A stretch of DNA of 38,579 nucleotides. It comes from Silene noctiflora (Eukaryota; Streptophyta; Magnoliopsida; Caryophyllales; Caryophyllaceae). The stretch's first letter is position 1; every line of letters begins with the position of its first letter. Shown here piece by piece: positions 1-9,746 of the stretch. The translations under genes and the position numbers were made by a program. A model generated the notes under the pieces. The model was given only the letters and a program-made list of their open reading frames with translations. It made no database searches and was not told where the DNA came from. The DNA lies in the NCBI GenBank assembly GCA_009801015.1, contig VHZZ01000428.1:44007-82585 (forward strand). Reading direction: 5' to 3'.

Positions 1-186
1 TGTGGTTATATACGTAACAATAAATATACTTTGACGATATATTATGACAATATTCGTGTTGATTAATAATGTTTTTTTCCTACGAGTCTATTTTTGCCTT
101 AAGATCCAGTGCGATCGTAAATTCGGATTTGCATGACACCATCGACAGCATAGCTACCCCGTGAATTTCACGGGTAATAAAACTAG
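1..186 (+). mobile_element. Helitron 3' terminus (element runs off the left edge)
   Basis: A perfect GC-rich hairpin, CCCGTGA (158-164) and TCACGGG (168-174) with a 3-base loop, stands 12 bases before a terminal CTAG at 183-186, followed by T. A hairpin about 10-12 bases before CTAG-3', with insertion next to T, is the signature of a plant Helitron 3' end. The 5' TC end is not in the window. The same hairpin type appears in inverted form at 38527-38556, so this is a second Helitron family, distinct from the three complete ones near 24, 37 and 38 kb. Confidence 0.62.
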
Positions 187-199
187 TTAACGTGAAACT

Positions 200-480
200 G
201 GGCACCTAAAGGGTCAATATGTAATTATTGGGTCGGTCCATTAATTTAATCATCGAACCTATTTGGGCCCGTATGTAAGCTAGAGTTAAAGGACTTTTTT
301 GTAGAGGATGGAGTTATGAGTCGGGTCAGTACGGTTCTCACATATTATCGGGTCGTGTAGGGCCGTTTTCGGGTGTTTTTCGAGTATGTCGGTCGGGTCA
401 TTTTCGAATCAAGCAGGTCGAGTTATTTCGGGTTAGCCTTTTTGGATCGGGTCAATCAGATAGGGTTGGTTTTGCCAGGT
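200..480. repeat. Degenerate GGGTC-rich intergenic repeat
   Basis: The motif (T)CGGGTC recurs at irregular spacing, mixed with GGTC and TTTCGGG variants. A similar stretch, sharing 'gggtccattaatt' and 'ttggccca/ttgggccc', lies at about 21120-21190, so it is probably a dispersed repeat. There is no coding potential. Its element class was not recognised. Confidence 0.35.
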
Positions 481-968
481 CTAATGGTGGGTGACGAGGG
501 CGGCGGGGCTAACTGTAGTGGTCGGGGACAAGATTGATAATATGTGAGTTATTACGTTTTTCTTAGTTTTTTTTTTGGACGCGACGTTTTTCTTAGGTTT
601 GTAATTTGTACGAATCATACTCCATATGGAGTTATGCAATTGGGCGTGTGTGAGGCAGAGTTCACATTAACTACCAACAAAAACAGGCAAATATATAGCA
701 CAAGCCCAGATCAGTTAAAATCATTGTAAGCCAATTAATTAATCAGCGATATACAGCACAATCACGGAACTATTCTAAGTATGTCAAGGCCACATGCATT
801 CCGTAGTAATCACCAAACCCAAACAACCCAACCAGAACTGATATACAACACAAGCATACATAAATGAGCGGATAGGCAATATTATGGCAGTCTCTGCATT
901 CCTGTGAGGTAGACCTAACTCCGGTATTAACAGGAATTATAAAGATGTATTCAGTACAAAAACAAAAC

Positions 969-1340
969 TCACGTTTTAATGTAGATTTTGTCCTCATCCA
1001 CAACTATGAGGTCTGCATACACGTAAGAATTGATTGCTTCTACAGCCTTGGGAGGAAATGTAAGGATATGATCTATCTCTTCTTCTTTGAGATGATAATG
1101 GAGCATCAACTTTCTGATTTGATCTACCACACTTTTACGTGATATTGCCTGAGATTGTACCGGGAGGCTCGGTAGAATCACATGAAAAAATGCAGAGATG
1201 AAGGCCACATGTTTGAAATTCTTATTAAGCAAGGTTTCAAAAACGTTGAGATTTGTGGGATTGCTTGAAGTTGCCTTTCTTGCTTTTTTGCTTACCTCCT
1301 GTGACCTTTCACTTGAGGAGTGAAGCGACTTACCTCGCCC
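969..1340 (-). pseudogene. Coding-like fragment, unknown protein C-terminus
   Basis: The minus strand is open from a TGA at 1341-1343 down to a stop at 969-971. The 3' two thirds look like real protein: mixed hydrophobic and charged sequence, including FKHVAFISAFFHVILPSLPV, then VVDQIRKLMLHYHLKEEEID, ending DEDKIYIKT. There is a Met at 1232, but the protein-like sequence starts upstream of it, so this Met is not obviously a start. Upstream it runs into the minisatellite, where one minus frame encodes a basic, charged repeat (HGEERQDSP units). It may be the 3' end of a decayed gene whose middle became the minisatellite, or a captured exon. I do not recognise the family. Confidence 0.3.
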
Positions 1341-1866
1341 TCATGACCTCTTTTTTTGCTACCTTTTGGAGACCTGTCCCGGCGCTCCTCGACATGGGGA
1401 TGTCCTGGCGCTCCTCGCCGTGGGGATGTCCTGCATACCCTTGCCCTCATGACCTCTTTTTTTATTACCTTTTGAATGTCTAATTTGGCGCTCCTCGCCT
1501 TGAGGGCTGTTCTGGCGCTCCTCGTTGTGGGGCTGTCTTGGCGCTCCTCGCCGTGGGGGCTGTCCTGCTTATCCTTGCCCTCATGACCCTTTTCTTTCTT
1601 GCTTTTTGGAGTGCTAATCTGGCACTCCTCGCCATGGGGGCTGTCTTGGCGCTCCTCGCCATGGGGCTGTCCTGGCGCTCTTCGCCGTGGGGTCTGACCT
1701 GCTTACTCTTGCCCTTACGAACTTTTTTTTTCTTATCTTTTGGAGGTCTGTCTTGGCATTCCTTGTCCTGGCCCTCCTCCCTATGGGGGCTGTGCTGGCG
1801 CTCCACGACGTGTGGGCTGTGCTGGCGCTCCTCGCTGTGTGGGATGTGCTGGCGTTCCTCGCCGTG
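1336..1866. repeat. GC-rich higher-order minisatellite
   Basis: A nested tandem array. The inner unit is about 27 bp (consensus close to 'ctgtcctggcgctcctcgcc' plus 'gtgggg') in runs of two to four. The runs alternate with a spacer 'cttgccctcatgacc' + T-rich run + 'ttttggag', seen at about 1336, 1442, 1574 and 1708, giving super-units of 106, 132 and 134 bp. Several frames on both strands stay open because the unit lacks stops, so the long overlapping reading frames are by-products. It is sharply more GC-rich than its flanks. It abuts an RNase H fragment on the right and a coding-like fragment on the left. Confidence 0.7.
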
Positions 1867-1869
1867 GAT

Positions 1870-2262
1870 ATTCTATAAGAGATCATAATGGTAAAGTCAT
1901 TTTGTTAGGAGCAAAAAAATGCGGATCTAATAGTATTCTTGTTGCGGAAGCTCTCGCTTTAAAAGAAGACATTTTAGCCGCTAAACCTCTAGGCATCTCA
2001 AAGCTAATTGTGGAAGGTGATAATTTATGTGTTATTAACTCACTTCGTAGTACTTGACAAATTTCTTGGGAAATTTATAGTTATTATTAAGGATGTAAAA
2101 TTAGACCTTTATTTTTTCGATAAAGTGATAATTAAACATTGCTTTCGTGAAGTCAATATAAGGTCGCATTTATGTCCAACTCTTTCGAGATGGTTTGAAA
2201 GTCAGTGGCTTCAACTTACCTCTCTCATTTCGAAAGAATGGGATAGGTTGGTTATATCCTAG
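1870..2262 (+). pseudogene. Truncated, broken RNase H-like domain (retroelement/RVT_3 type)
   Basis: Translation gives IRDHNGKVILLGAKK, then VAEALALKEDILAA and LIVEGDNLCVINSL, the signature of the plant RNase H-like domain (RVT_3) found at the end of LINE-type polyproteins and in domesticated copies. The acidic residues of VAEALAL and VEGDN are present. The N-terminal DGS-type strand with the first catalytic Asp is missing, replaced by minisatellite. The frame is broken by a TGA at 2055-2057 and a shift soon after; the remainder (KDVKLDLYFFDKV, HCFREVN) continues in another frame to 2262. An A-run at 2290-2300 resembles a 3' tail. It is not functional. Confidence 0.66.
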
Positions 2263-2475
2263 AAGATCAATCTAGTTTCCCTACCTTATCAAAAAAAAAA
2301 ATCACAATTTTTTGGTGTTCTCTAAACAAACTGTATCCCCGACATGACAAACTTATTTTTGCCGTGACATAATAAACTTGATTCACGTTTCAGACAAATA
2401 CACAATCTTTTTGGGGCTCATTAAACAATATGTATACATATTTTTACCGTGATTACCAAATTCATAATATAAAAC

Positions 2476-2594
2476 AAAGCGTCTTACTTGTGACGGTCTC
2501 TTTAAAGACACCTCTCTCAATCCCTCTCCACTTGTCCCTTTGTCTCACGTCTCTTCAAAGTGACGAATTTTATCCGTCACAAATGAGAATTGTG
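2476..2594. mobile_element. Mutator-like MITE, 119 bp, with 10-bp target duplication
   Basis: Terminal inverted repeats of the type 'aaagcgtct..cttgtgacgg' and 'ccgtcacaaatgagaattgtg' bound a 119-bp C/T-rich interior. It is flanked by an exact direct repeat AATATAAAAC at 2466-2475 and 2595-2604. A target duplication of 9-10 bp is the mark of Mutator-superfamily elements. The same family occurs reversed at 34492-34671. It has no coding capacity, so it is non-autonomous. Confidence 0.75.
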
Positions 2595-2604
2595 AATATA
2601 AAAC

Positions 2605-3302
2605 ACCCATGTAGCCCACCCCACCCCACCTGACCCACTTTGAGAGCCTCCTCAATTAACGAAAAAAACATGGATCTAGACCGACAATTACAATATCTCC
2701 GAATACATGAGACAGTCTCACACTCTCACACGGTAAAAAGACAAATCATGTTTAAGAATTAAATGAATAATTTTTAGTCTATTCAATCTTACATGATTGA
2801 GATACCTGAGAACGAGATGAACCACCACCGTCCCACGAGATTCATCAGGGCCTCAGAATTAAGAGACCGCGGTGTTTATGACAAGGACCAAAGTAGATGA
2901 AATTTGTGATTCGGAGACAAGTTCAAACGCGTACTGTACAATAAATAAAGCCGAACCAAAATAACAGAACTTTACAAACAACCCGTAAATTGACCAAAAA
3001 TAAAAGCCAATTCCAAATCTTGTGCATTTGCATTAGCATACTCTTCGGAATTAATCTATGGCCATACTTGATAATCCTAGGATCATCTAAACTACAAATG
3101 TTTCGAAATACAAAGAAAGACATGAAGCTGCACCGTCCATCAAAAGCCCGATTTCTTTTCATTTTACGGCCTGATAGTTGGAAGATGATTGCAAAGTTAA
3201 ATGATCAGTGAAGAACATCCATGGAAATCCATCTTCAATGCTTGACTACCCCATTAATTAAACCTCGATCAAAAAGGAGTGAGCAGGGACCCACCTATTC
3301 AA
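2605..3302. other. Intergenic and probable 3' UTR of the PP2A B' gene
   Basis: No gene is recognised. The part nearest 3302 is probably the 3' untranslated region of the minus-strand PP2A B' gene. The small reading frames here have no coding character. Confidence 0.45.
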
Positions 3303-6300
3303 CTATGAAAGCGATCTTGGGCTCAGAAGTCCGGAACTGGTTGGAGTTGGTAATATGAGAGGAACAAGAATCGGTTCACTGGTAGAGGCGTTTTTAGCAG
3401 CAATATCTTCAAGCCTTTTCCATGTGGCATCTCGTTTAGTTTGGATGTCTTCTTCTTTTGACTCGTCTTCCTGAAACTTGACCAAACATTCCTCATATAG
3501 CTCGGGATCAAGGTCAGAAAAAATCTTGCGCACATTTAGAGTCAGGCTGTGGACAGCTTGGTTCCAGTGATTTCGAGCATTCCTCTCCAGTGCAGGGAGC
3601 ACAATAGGTAGAATTACTTTGCAATTTTGCTTTATCAAGTTTTCGATATGGTCGTTGTTCCATAAGAACAATGCTCTCTCTGCAACCTGGTAAAAAAAGT
3701 AACAAGAAATCTAAGAGATGAGATACATTTACTAATCCAGTAGTATACACATATTTAAAACACAGAGATAGGAAACGACTGATCCTACTTCAAAGGCAGA
3801 TCTCCAGTACTCAGACTTTTGCTTAAGGGCGGGGTAAGAAGGATCAAATGTCCTCAGTCTTGTCGTTACGTTACAAAAAAACATAGATTGTTTCCGAATT
3901 GTGTTCCAAATTTTACAAATTACCACCTAATATATCACAAACTACCACTCTATTTCTTATATGTTTATGCTCACATGAGTCACACCCGTTTCTCATTCCG
4001 GGGACGGCTGTATTTATTTCTTGTCTCGATAATTAAAGAAACTAAGAAATGGCCATAATACCCTAATTATTTCATCAATCTTCCTCCCACACTAGCCCCA
4101 CAACCAGTACCTCACCCACATCTCCACCAACTATTGCCAGCCACTACCTCACCTCCCTCCCACCACCTCAACCACCAAGACCACCAAACATTGTCGACCA
4201 CCCGCCATCTCCTATTTCACCACAAACCACACCACTAAACATTGCCGGAAACCAGGTCACCTCCAGTCTGTCACCGCCAGTCTGTCACCACCACTATGCC
4301 GAAAATCGACTATCTGCCGTAAATTAAATCCTACACCTCTGCAAACACCTCTCTTAGACCCTAAATCCACCATTTCTGACAGATTGGCTAGTAATCAGAT
4401 TAACAAGCACCTAAGTTTTCATACTACGTAAATCTAGGCTTGCTCTTTTCCGACATTTTACAACACTTAATATAAATATAGGCTAGTGGACAGAAGAACA
4501 TACAAACCAAGTGGTGAAACAATTCACGCTTGTACCTAAACAACGGACTGACTGAATTGCATTGGCGGACCCCGTCAAGTAAGCAGCTACAGTCATATAG
4601 GATTCTTGGTGGCGACGACCTATTTTCGGCAGCGGCGTGGTTGATGGTGAAATAGGACGTGGTGGGTGGTGGAATAGCAGTACTGTTGGGTAGTGTTTGG
4701 CTAGATCTGGTGGGGTCGGTTTATGGAACGGTTTGGGTGGTGTCCAATTGTATCTGATCGCGGGGTGGTACCCAGTGGTGGAGGGGTTTACTCGTGGTGG
4801 GATCATGGTGTGGTGTGCGAGGTGGTTGAGGGTGACGAGAAGGAGGTGAGGGGATGGTTGTGTGGTTAATGTGGGAAGGAAGTTGATAAAATATAATAAG
4901 GGTATTTAGTCAGTTTTTAGTTTATTTAGTTAGCGATACGGGAAATGGGTAAAAGGCGTCATCATAATGAGAAACATGTGTGAGTGTGAAATATAAGTTA
5001 AAAATAAGATGGTAGTTTGTTATAAACGACATATTAGGGGGTTGTTTGTAAAATTTTGTACAGAATAGGTGGTAAATTACAATTTTTCCTAATAATAAAC
5101 GAGTCTAGCGCCTTCATGGAATGGAGTGGAGACGGTTAAACGCCTAAAATCGATGGTCATGGACAGACCATAAAGGTCGATAGAAACCAGAATGCCTCCA
5201 AATCTTCGTGGACAATGTTGTTCAAGAAAACTGAATGAACCTAGAGCTCGAAATTCCTCCCTAGGGTCTTCACATGTAAACAAGGTTAGTCGATGGGGTC
5301 TACACTCGTTATCTAAACCAACCACAGTCTCTTTGTATTGCTAACACAAGGGTAAGACTGCGTACATTCCCCCACCCCGCAATTTACGGGAGCCATTGAG
5401 GCATTGGGGTAATGTTGTTGTACCAAGTACCAACCCAAAGAATAGAGGGTTCCGTATCAATGTGATCACAGTTGTGAACACTAGTACAGAATATATTTAC
5501 TGATTCACGATCTTCAGACAAACCATTTGAAACATAAACAGAAGCGCCGCAAATTTTTTCACTTGGGAATGTGAAACCATAGTCTGATATTTTCTTCCGA
5601 AAAAGAATACTTACTTGATTGAGCAATACTCTATAATAGAAGAGAATGTCTAAAAGAGACATTTACATGCACTAAATAAGCTTAGAGTTTCTAGCAATAT
5701 TATGCAAAAATTCTACAATGCCATAGATTCTGCAGAATTCCACAAATTGAAGGCAAAAAAATCTTCCCACCAACGCCCATGGCCCACTACCAGCCCACCC
5801 TCCAGAAAGTAACAATCAGAAATCGCAGCGATGACTATATAATCCTCAGTGAACACTCATTCAAATTCCAAACACATGAGCTTCCAACTAACTGCCAAAA
5901 CAAATGTACATGCCTCCGCATGCAAAGAACTAGTCATGTAGCCAGAGGAATTAGACAGACTAACAGACATACTAGCAGACTAGCAGCCGCTTAAACACTA
6001 TCAAATTTTAAATAGACTAATGACTCCTTAATTTTATGAAGGAATGACACTCACACCATTCAAATAGAAAATATCGATGAGCGGAGCTTAACCAGCTGAG
6101 ACCTATTAGTATGGTGGATGATCAATTGTTCGTAAGACTCTGGTTTAGCTTTATAAGTTGCCCAAAAATAAGTTAGATACAAGTTCAATCCAAAGACATG
6201 AAGCATGAGCGGTTTTTTCTTCCTTCCTTTCCCTCTAAATTTTTCCATCCAAACAAGGCCATAGAAATTAGTAAAGTATATAGGCAGTCAGGCAGACCAT

Positions 6301-6521
6301 ACTTTTTTAAAAATTCAACTGACTATAATCACCACTAAACTGTACACTCCCGGAACAGACAAGACAAAGACTTTTTGACCAAAGAGTATAGAACGATATC
6401 AGTGTAAAGACAAGAGGAAGGGTGTGTGTGAATTAGAGATCAAATGCCAACTGTTTAAACTCAAAAAAAGTCTTCGGTCACCACTAAAAGCTAGCTAAAA
6501 CACATACAAGGAATTTTGACG

Positions 6522-6560
<39 letters not shown>

Positions 6561-7837
6561 AGGATAAAAAGGAATATGACTAAAGCAATGGCTGGGAATA
6601 AAGAAAAGGAATAACTAAAGGTCGATAGTGATACCTGAAAATGTGAACTACTCATGCAACGGGCGATTTGCTTGAATAAGGACACCACACAACGCTGAAA
6701 TTCCGGGAGCTGAGTAGCTTCTAAAACTTCCTCCAATTCACCTAAGAACATCACTTCCTTTGCACAATTTGTGATTGGCCAATACTTCAAAAGCCCGCGT
6801 ATAACACAATCAGCAAGCTTGCAATCTTTCTCGACAAACTGTGTAATACAGTAAGATAACTGTTGGTGATACATAGGCAAGCACCTTGGTTTATGCAAAG
6901 GTATCAATACCCTAACAAGAAAGAGCTTATGCTCTTCTTTCAAAGGCAGTGCAAACCCATTAATTATGCTTCCTAATATCTCTAGAAGTTCAGCGATACC
7001 ATTGTGCTTCTCAGTTTCGAAAATAAACTGATAGAATATGTTGTTAATAGCCTTCCTGATAAATGGCCGGTGGACCATAAATTTTCCGTAAATCCGATGT
7101 AATATTGTCTTCAGGTATTCTCTTTCCCGGGGATCTTCGGAATCGAAAAGATCCAACAACTTCAGCACAAACGAGTGATCTACATACCTCTTCGCCAATT
7201 TTGCGTCAGTTTCTGGAGATGCCACAAACCTCAACAAAAATTCATACACAATCTGAAGATGAGGCCATGATGCATCCATTAAAGGCTCCTCATCTTCAAC
7301 ATCAAATGCTTCTATAACTTTATTCTCTCGCGGTTGTGAAGCAAGAGATCTAAACAAGTTCACACACACCATCTTTACCATTTCCTGCATCACATTCTCC
7401 GGGAACTTCCCACCCGCAGAAGAAACATAATCCACCAGTTCTAACAAAGTTTGACGCTTCAACTCCTTTTCTCTCAAATTCTTTGTTGGGTCAGTAAAGT
7501 CAAATAGCACACAACACATATGAAGCTTCCTAATGAACAGATTATGCTTCTCAGAACTAGGAACATCCCTAAAACTAGGCAATGCTTCATACGACGACAA
7601 AGAAATACCATTCATCATCGAATCAACGGTCCTCGACACTTTCTTTTCCTGATTCTGACCAACACCCGAAGCACCATTCGAACCTTGGCTTTTAAGGTTA
7701 GCCTTGTTAGACCCAACATCGCTTTTCCTTACACTACTTGAAGCACTCAACCCAGCAACAGATACCCCCTTATGCTCTTTTCCATCAGACGATTTCGACG
7801 ATTTCCGGGGAATCTTACTCAGTATTTGCTTAAACAT
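3303..7837 (-). CDS. PP2AB': Serine/threonine protein phosphatase 2A regulatory B' (B56) subunit
   Basis: This is the regulatory subunit that gives PP2A holoenzymes substrate choice, binding the A scaffold and LxxIxE-type motifs of targets. There are two coding exons on the minus strand: 7837-6635 (401 codons) and 3686-3303 (127 residues plus TAG), joined at [14 protein letters not shown]. Donor GTATCA and acceptor ACCAG give a phase-0 junction. Product 528 aa, typical for the family. It starts [17 protein letters not shown]; the variable Ser-rich N-terminus runs to about 85, and the HEAT-like B56 fold begins at [11 protein letters not shown] (83-93). Hallmarks are [14 protein letters not shown] (191-204), [20 protein letters not shown] (227-246), HRIYGKF (247-253), [20 protein letters not shown] (281-300) and HWNQAVHSL in exon 2. 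The N-terminus and MFKQILSK opening fit the plant gamma/eta/theta group. The tail SPRSLS lacks the SSL peroxisome signal known for B'theta. Reading past 6635 gives a poly-Phe tail from the intron's A-run and is not real. Confidence 0.95.
3895..5085. mobile_element. Large foldback (Mutator-like) element inside the PP2A B' intron
   Basis: About 0.5 kb on each side forms an imperfect inverted repeat. The left arm reads 'ttttacaaattaccacctaa', then 'cacaaactaccactctat' and 'gtttctcattcc'. The reverse complement of the right arm, from 5085 inward, reads 'aatttaccacc', 'ttttacaaacaaccccctaa', 'caaactaccatcttat' and 'gtttctcattatg'. The inner parts of the arms are strand-asymmetric: C-rich 'ccaccac' on the left, G-rich 'ggtggt' on the right. 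The right end carries a small internal duplication absent from the left. There is no transposase. Long TIRs suggest a non-autonomous Mutator-like foldback; I found no clear target duplication. Confidence 0.65.
5326..5420 (+). mobile_element. 5'-truncated SINE fragment
   Basis: The run 'acacaagggtaagactgcg', then 'ccccgcaatttacgggagcc' and 'ggcattggggtaatgttgtt' matches the body and 3' part of tRNA-derived plant SINEs as I remember them. The tRNA-like head with A and B boxes is not seen just upstream, so it is truncated or diverged. It lies in the PP2A B' intron. Confidence 0.55.
6525..6559. repeat. Poly-A run (35 bases)
   Basis: An uninterrupted A-run 76 bases inside the PP2A B' intron, just past the splice donor. 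On the transcript strand it is a poly-U tract. Read through, it encodes the false poly-Phe extension of exon 1. Length may be unreliable in assembly. Confidence 0.85.
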
Positions 7838-8400
7838 TGCTTACAATACCAAATCCTACCCAAAAACCCAATTTTTAACAAATCAATTTCCCCAAAACCA
7901 ATCACAATAACAGCACAAAATCCACAAACTCAATCATTTTCCTACTTAAACCCTAATTTCAAACAAAACCCACAAAATTTCTTCCACATCTAAGCACAAT
8001 AACACTAAATCAACATGCAAAATCAAAACTTTACACTATATAACAATTAATTATACTACACAATTAGGGCTAATTTTAAAACCCAGTAATATAATCAAAT
8101 TATATGTAAAAAAAACAACAAATATAAATTAATCCACCACTATAATAAGTAAGAAATCCCCATTTTAACAGTGTAAAGTATACTCACCATCACACAAACC
8201 CTAGTGCTTCATTTGTTGAAGAACAAAGAGTTGAAAGATTTAATCTTTTTGCCCAAATAATTATTCAAATTAATTTGCTCAAAATCAAATAAGTTTGAAG
8301 TATTCAATTAGAGCTCAAAGATTGAATCTTTTATTTTTTTGGAGGGCCCTGATTTTTGAAGAAAAATAAAAGGGGAAAGTCTTGGGACGTGTAAATCCAC
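7838..8400 (-). promoter_or_regulatory. 5' UTR and probable leader intron of the PP2A B' gene
   Basis: On the minus strand a strong donor, ATG|GTGAGTAT, lies at 8188/8187, about 350 bases upstream of the start codon. A T-rich acceptor, 'tttttgggtag', lies close to the ATG at 7837. This suggests a spliced leader with an intron of roughly 320 bases; the upstream exon would be near 8190-8340. No clear TATA box was found. Confidence 0.4.
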
Positions 8401-8611
8401 TAAAATATGAATTATATGATGTGAGAAAATGACATTGCATAATAGGAGTAATTTTTATATTTTTAACTCTTTTAAAAATAGAATCTTTTTTTTTCCTTCT
8501 TTTTTTGTCTGTTTTCCCACTTAAAAAAAAAAAAAAAAAGATATTTTTTTAGAGAAAAAAATATGAATTTATCTTTAAGGCAAAGCGAAACCATTTTTTT
8601 TTTCAGTTCAT

Positions 8612-8859
8612 GGATTATACATCTGAGGTAGTACCTCTTAATATCTATTTTCTGAGTTTTATATTAAAGTTTTTGAGTTTTATTTTAAATATCATGAGTT
8701 TGTATTATTAAGTTTTTGAGTACATTTATTTAAAACATTAAACTAAAAAAAATATAATATTACTCAAAAACTATATTTGAAAATACTAATATGCTCAGAA
8801 ACAATGTGTATATGCTCAAAAATTAAAAGGTTTGAGGTACTACCTCAGATGCGTAATCC
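8612..8859. mobile_element. Foldback MITE, about 248 bp
   Basis: The left end 'ggattatacatctgaggtag' matches the reverse complement of the right end 'ggattacgcatctgaggtag'. Both are followed by 'tacctca/tacctct', making a small palindrome GAGGTAGTACCTC inside each end. The interior is AT-rich and itself roughly inverted ('tgagttt...' against '...aaactca'). It sits just upstream of the PP2A B' promoter region. The superfamily is not clear because no convincing target duplication was seen. Confidence 0.65.
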
Positions 8860-9384
8860 TTTTTCTCATTTTTTTTGGGTAAGAAAAAAAAAATTGAATC
8901 AATTTAAGCTTCAGATATCGGTATGGATTAAGAATTTATTTTTAAAAGTACAATATTTAGAATAAGCATGATCACAATCTTAAGTCTAGAATCCACATGA
9001 CACCAATTTTCATGGCACACATTCTTCCTTTTTTTATAATTTCAATAAAAACGAATATAGTATACCTCGTTTTTTTGAAGACACGGAAAAATAAAGATAA
9101 TTTCTTTTTTACTATGTATTCAAATTTTAAGTAAAATGCATGATATTATTGTATTTGTATTCAATTTAAAAAGACATATATAACAAGAAATTAATAATGA
9201 AATATACGCGTTGAATAAGAAATACTCCTTCATATTACACGATTATAATATAGTAATTCTTAACTAATCGAGCTAATAAAGTTTTTTTGACATTATAATT
9301 ACCTTGAGATTAGTCAACTCAATATTGACATACCATGGTTTTCGCAATATGCAAGTGACACTATTTATAAGGGGCTCCGTTTCT
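8860..9384. other. AT-rich intergenic DNA, nothing recognised
   Basis: Very AT-rich with short A and T runs. No gene, promoter or intact repeat could be supported. Confidence 0.5.
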
Positions 9385-9475
9385 CCCCCATTTGCCCTCC
9401 CACTTGCTTTATTATGAAAGAGACACTATCCGTCTTCATCTTGTAACGGATAGTACCCGTCTTCAATGGGAATTT
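9385..9475. mobile_element. Fragment of a Mutator-like MITE
   Basis: 'cctcccacttgctttattat', then 'gaaagagacactatccgtct' with the inverted partner 'acggatagtacccgtcttca', resembles the element at 22697-22850 read on the opposite strand ('gaagacggatagtatctctt'). It looks like one end, folded on itself, of a MITE family with (A)GACGGATAGT ends. Confidence 0.45.
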
Positions 9476-9711
9476 GCGATTAGCCAAACAACCAAATTGT
9501 TACAAAGTTTGGTAAACATTTAAACTTCACTAATTTCATTCATTTAGACATTTGATTGATACTCCATTTCTCGCATTCATTTATTTACTTTTTAAATCTT
9601 TATTAGGATTACTTTAATTAAATGTAAGCAATATACAGATGGAATATTTTATACATCATTACCACTGTCAACCTTGTAATTTTGTTATTCTCAAACTAAA
9701 AAAAAACCTAT

Positions 9712-9746
9712 TTCATTTAAGACGGATATCCGTCTAAAATGAGAAT
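9712..9746. repeat. Small palindrome AGACGGATATCCGTCT
   Basis: A perfect 16-base palindrome extended on both sides by imperfect arms ('ttcattta' and 'aaaatgagaa'). It looks like the two ends of a small MITE joined with the interior lost. The AGACGGAT motif is shared with the MITEs at 9385 and 22697. Confidence 0.5.

Larger units (their letters stand above)
3687..6634 (-). other. 2.9 kb intron of the PP2A B' gene
   Basis: The intron is bounded by GT at 6634-6633 and AG at 3688-3687 on the minus strand. It contains a foldback element of about 1.2 kb (3895-5085), a SINE fragment (5326-5420) and a 35-base A-run (6525-6559). The stretch 5421-6520 shows nothing recognisable; a reading frame at 5779-5994 has no protein character. 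Confidence 0.85.

Noticed and set aside
1480..1886. Several long overlapping frames on both strands
   Set aside because: They arise because the minisatellite unit lacks stop codons; no frame has a start, conserved domain or intact continuation.
4483..4806. 107-aa minus-strand reading frame, Pro/His-rich
   Set aside because: It lies wholly in the G/C-asymmetric arm of the intronic foldback and has no protein-like pattern beyond the repeat.
5779..5994. 71-aa plus-strand frame in the PP2A B' intron
   Set aside because: No family resemblance, intronic, low complexity at its end (repeated 'actagcagac').
6491..6634. C-terminal poly-Phe extension of the PP2A B' reading frame
   Set aside because: It is intron read-through: the conserved sequence stops at HFQ with a GT donor and resumes at VAERALF in the exon at 3686-3303. 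The Phe run is a transcribed A/T homopolymer.
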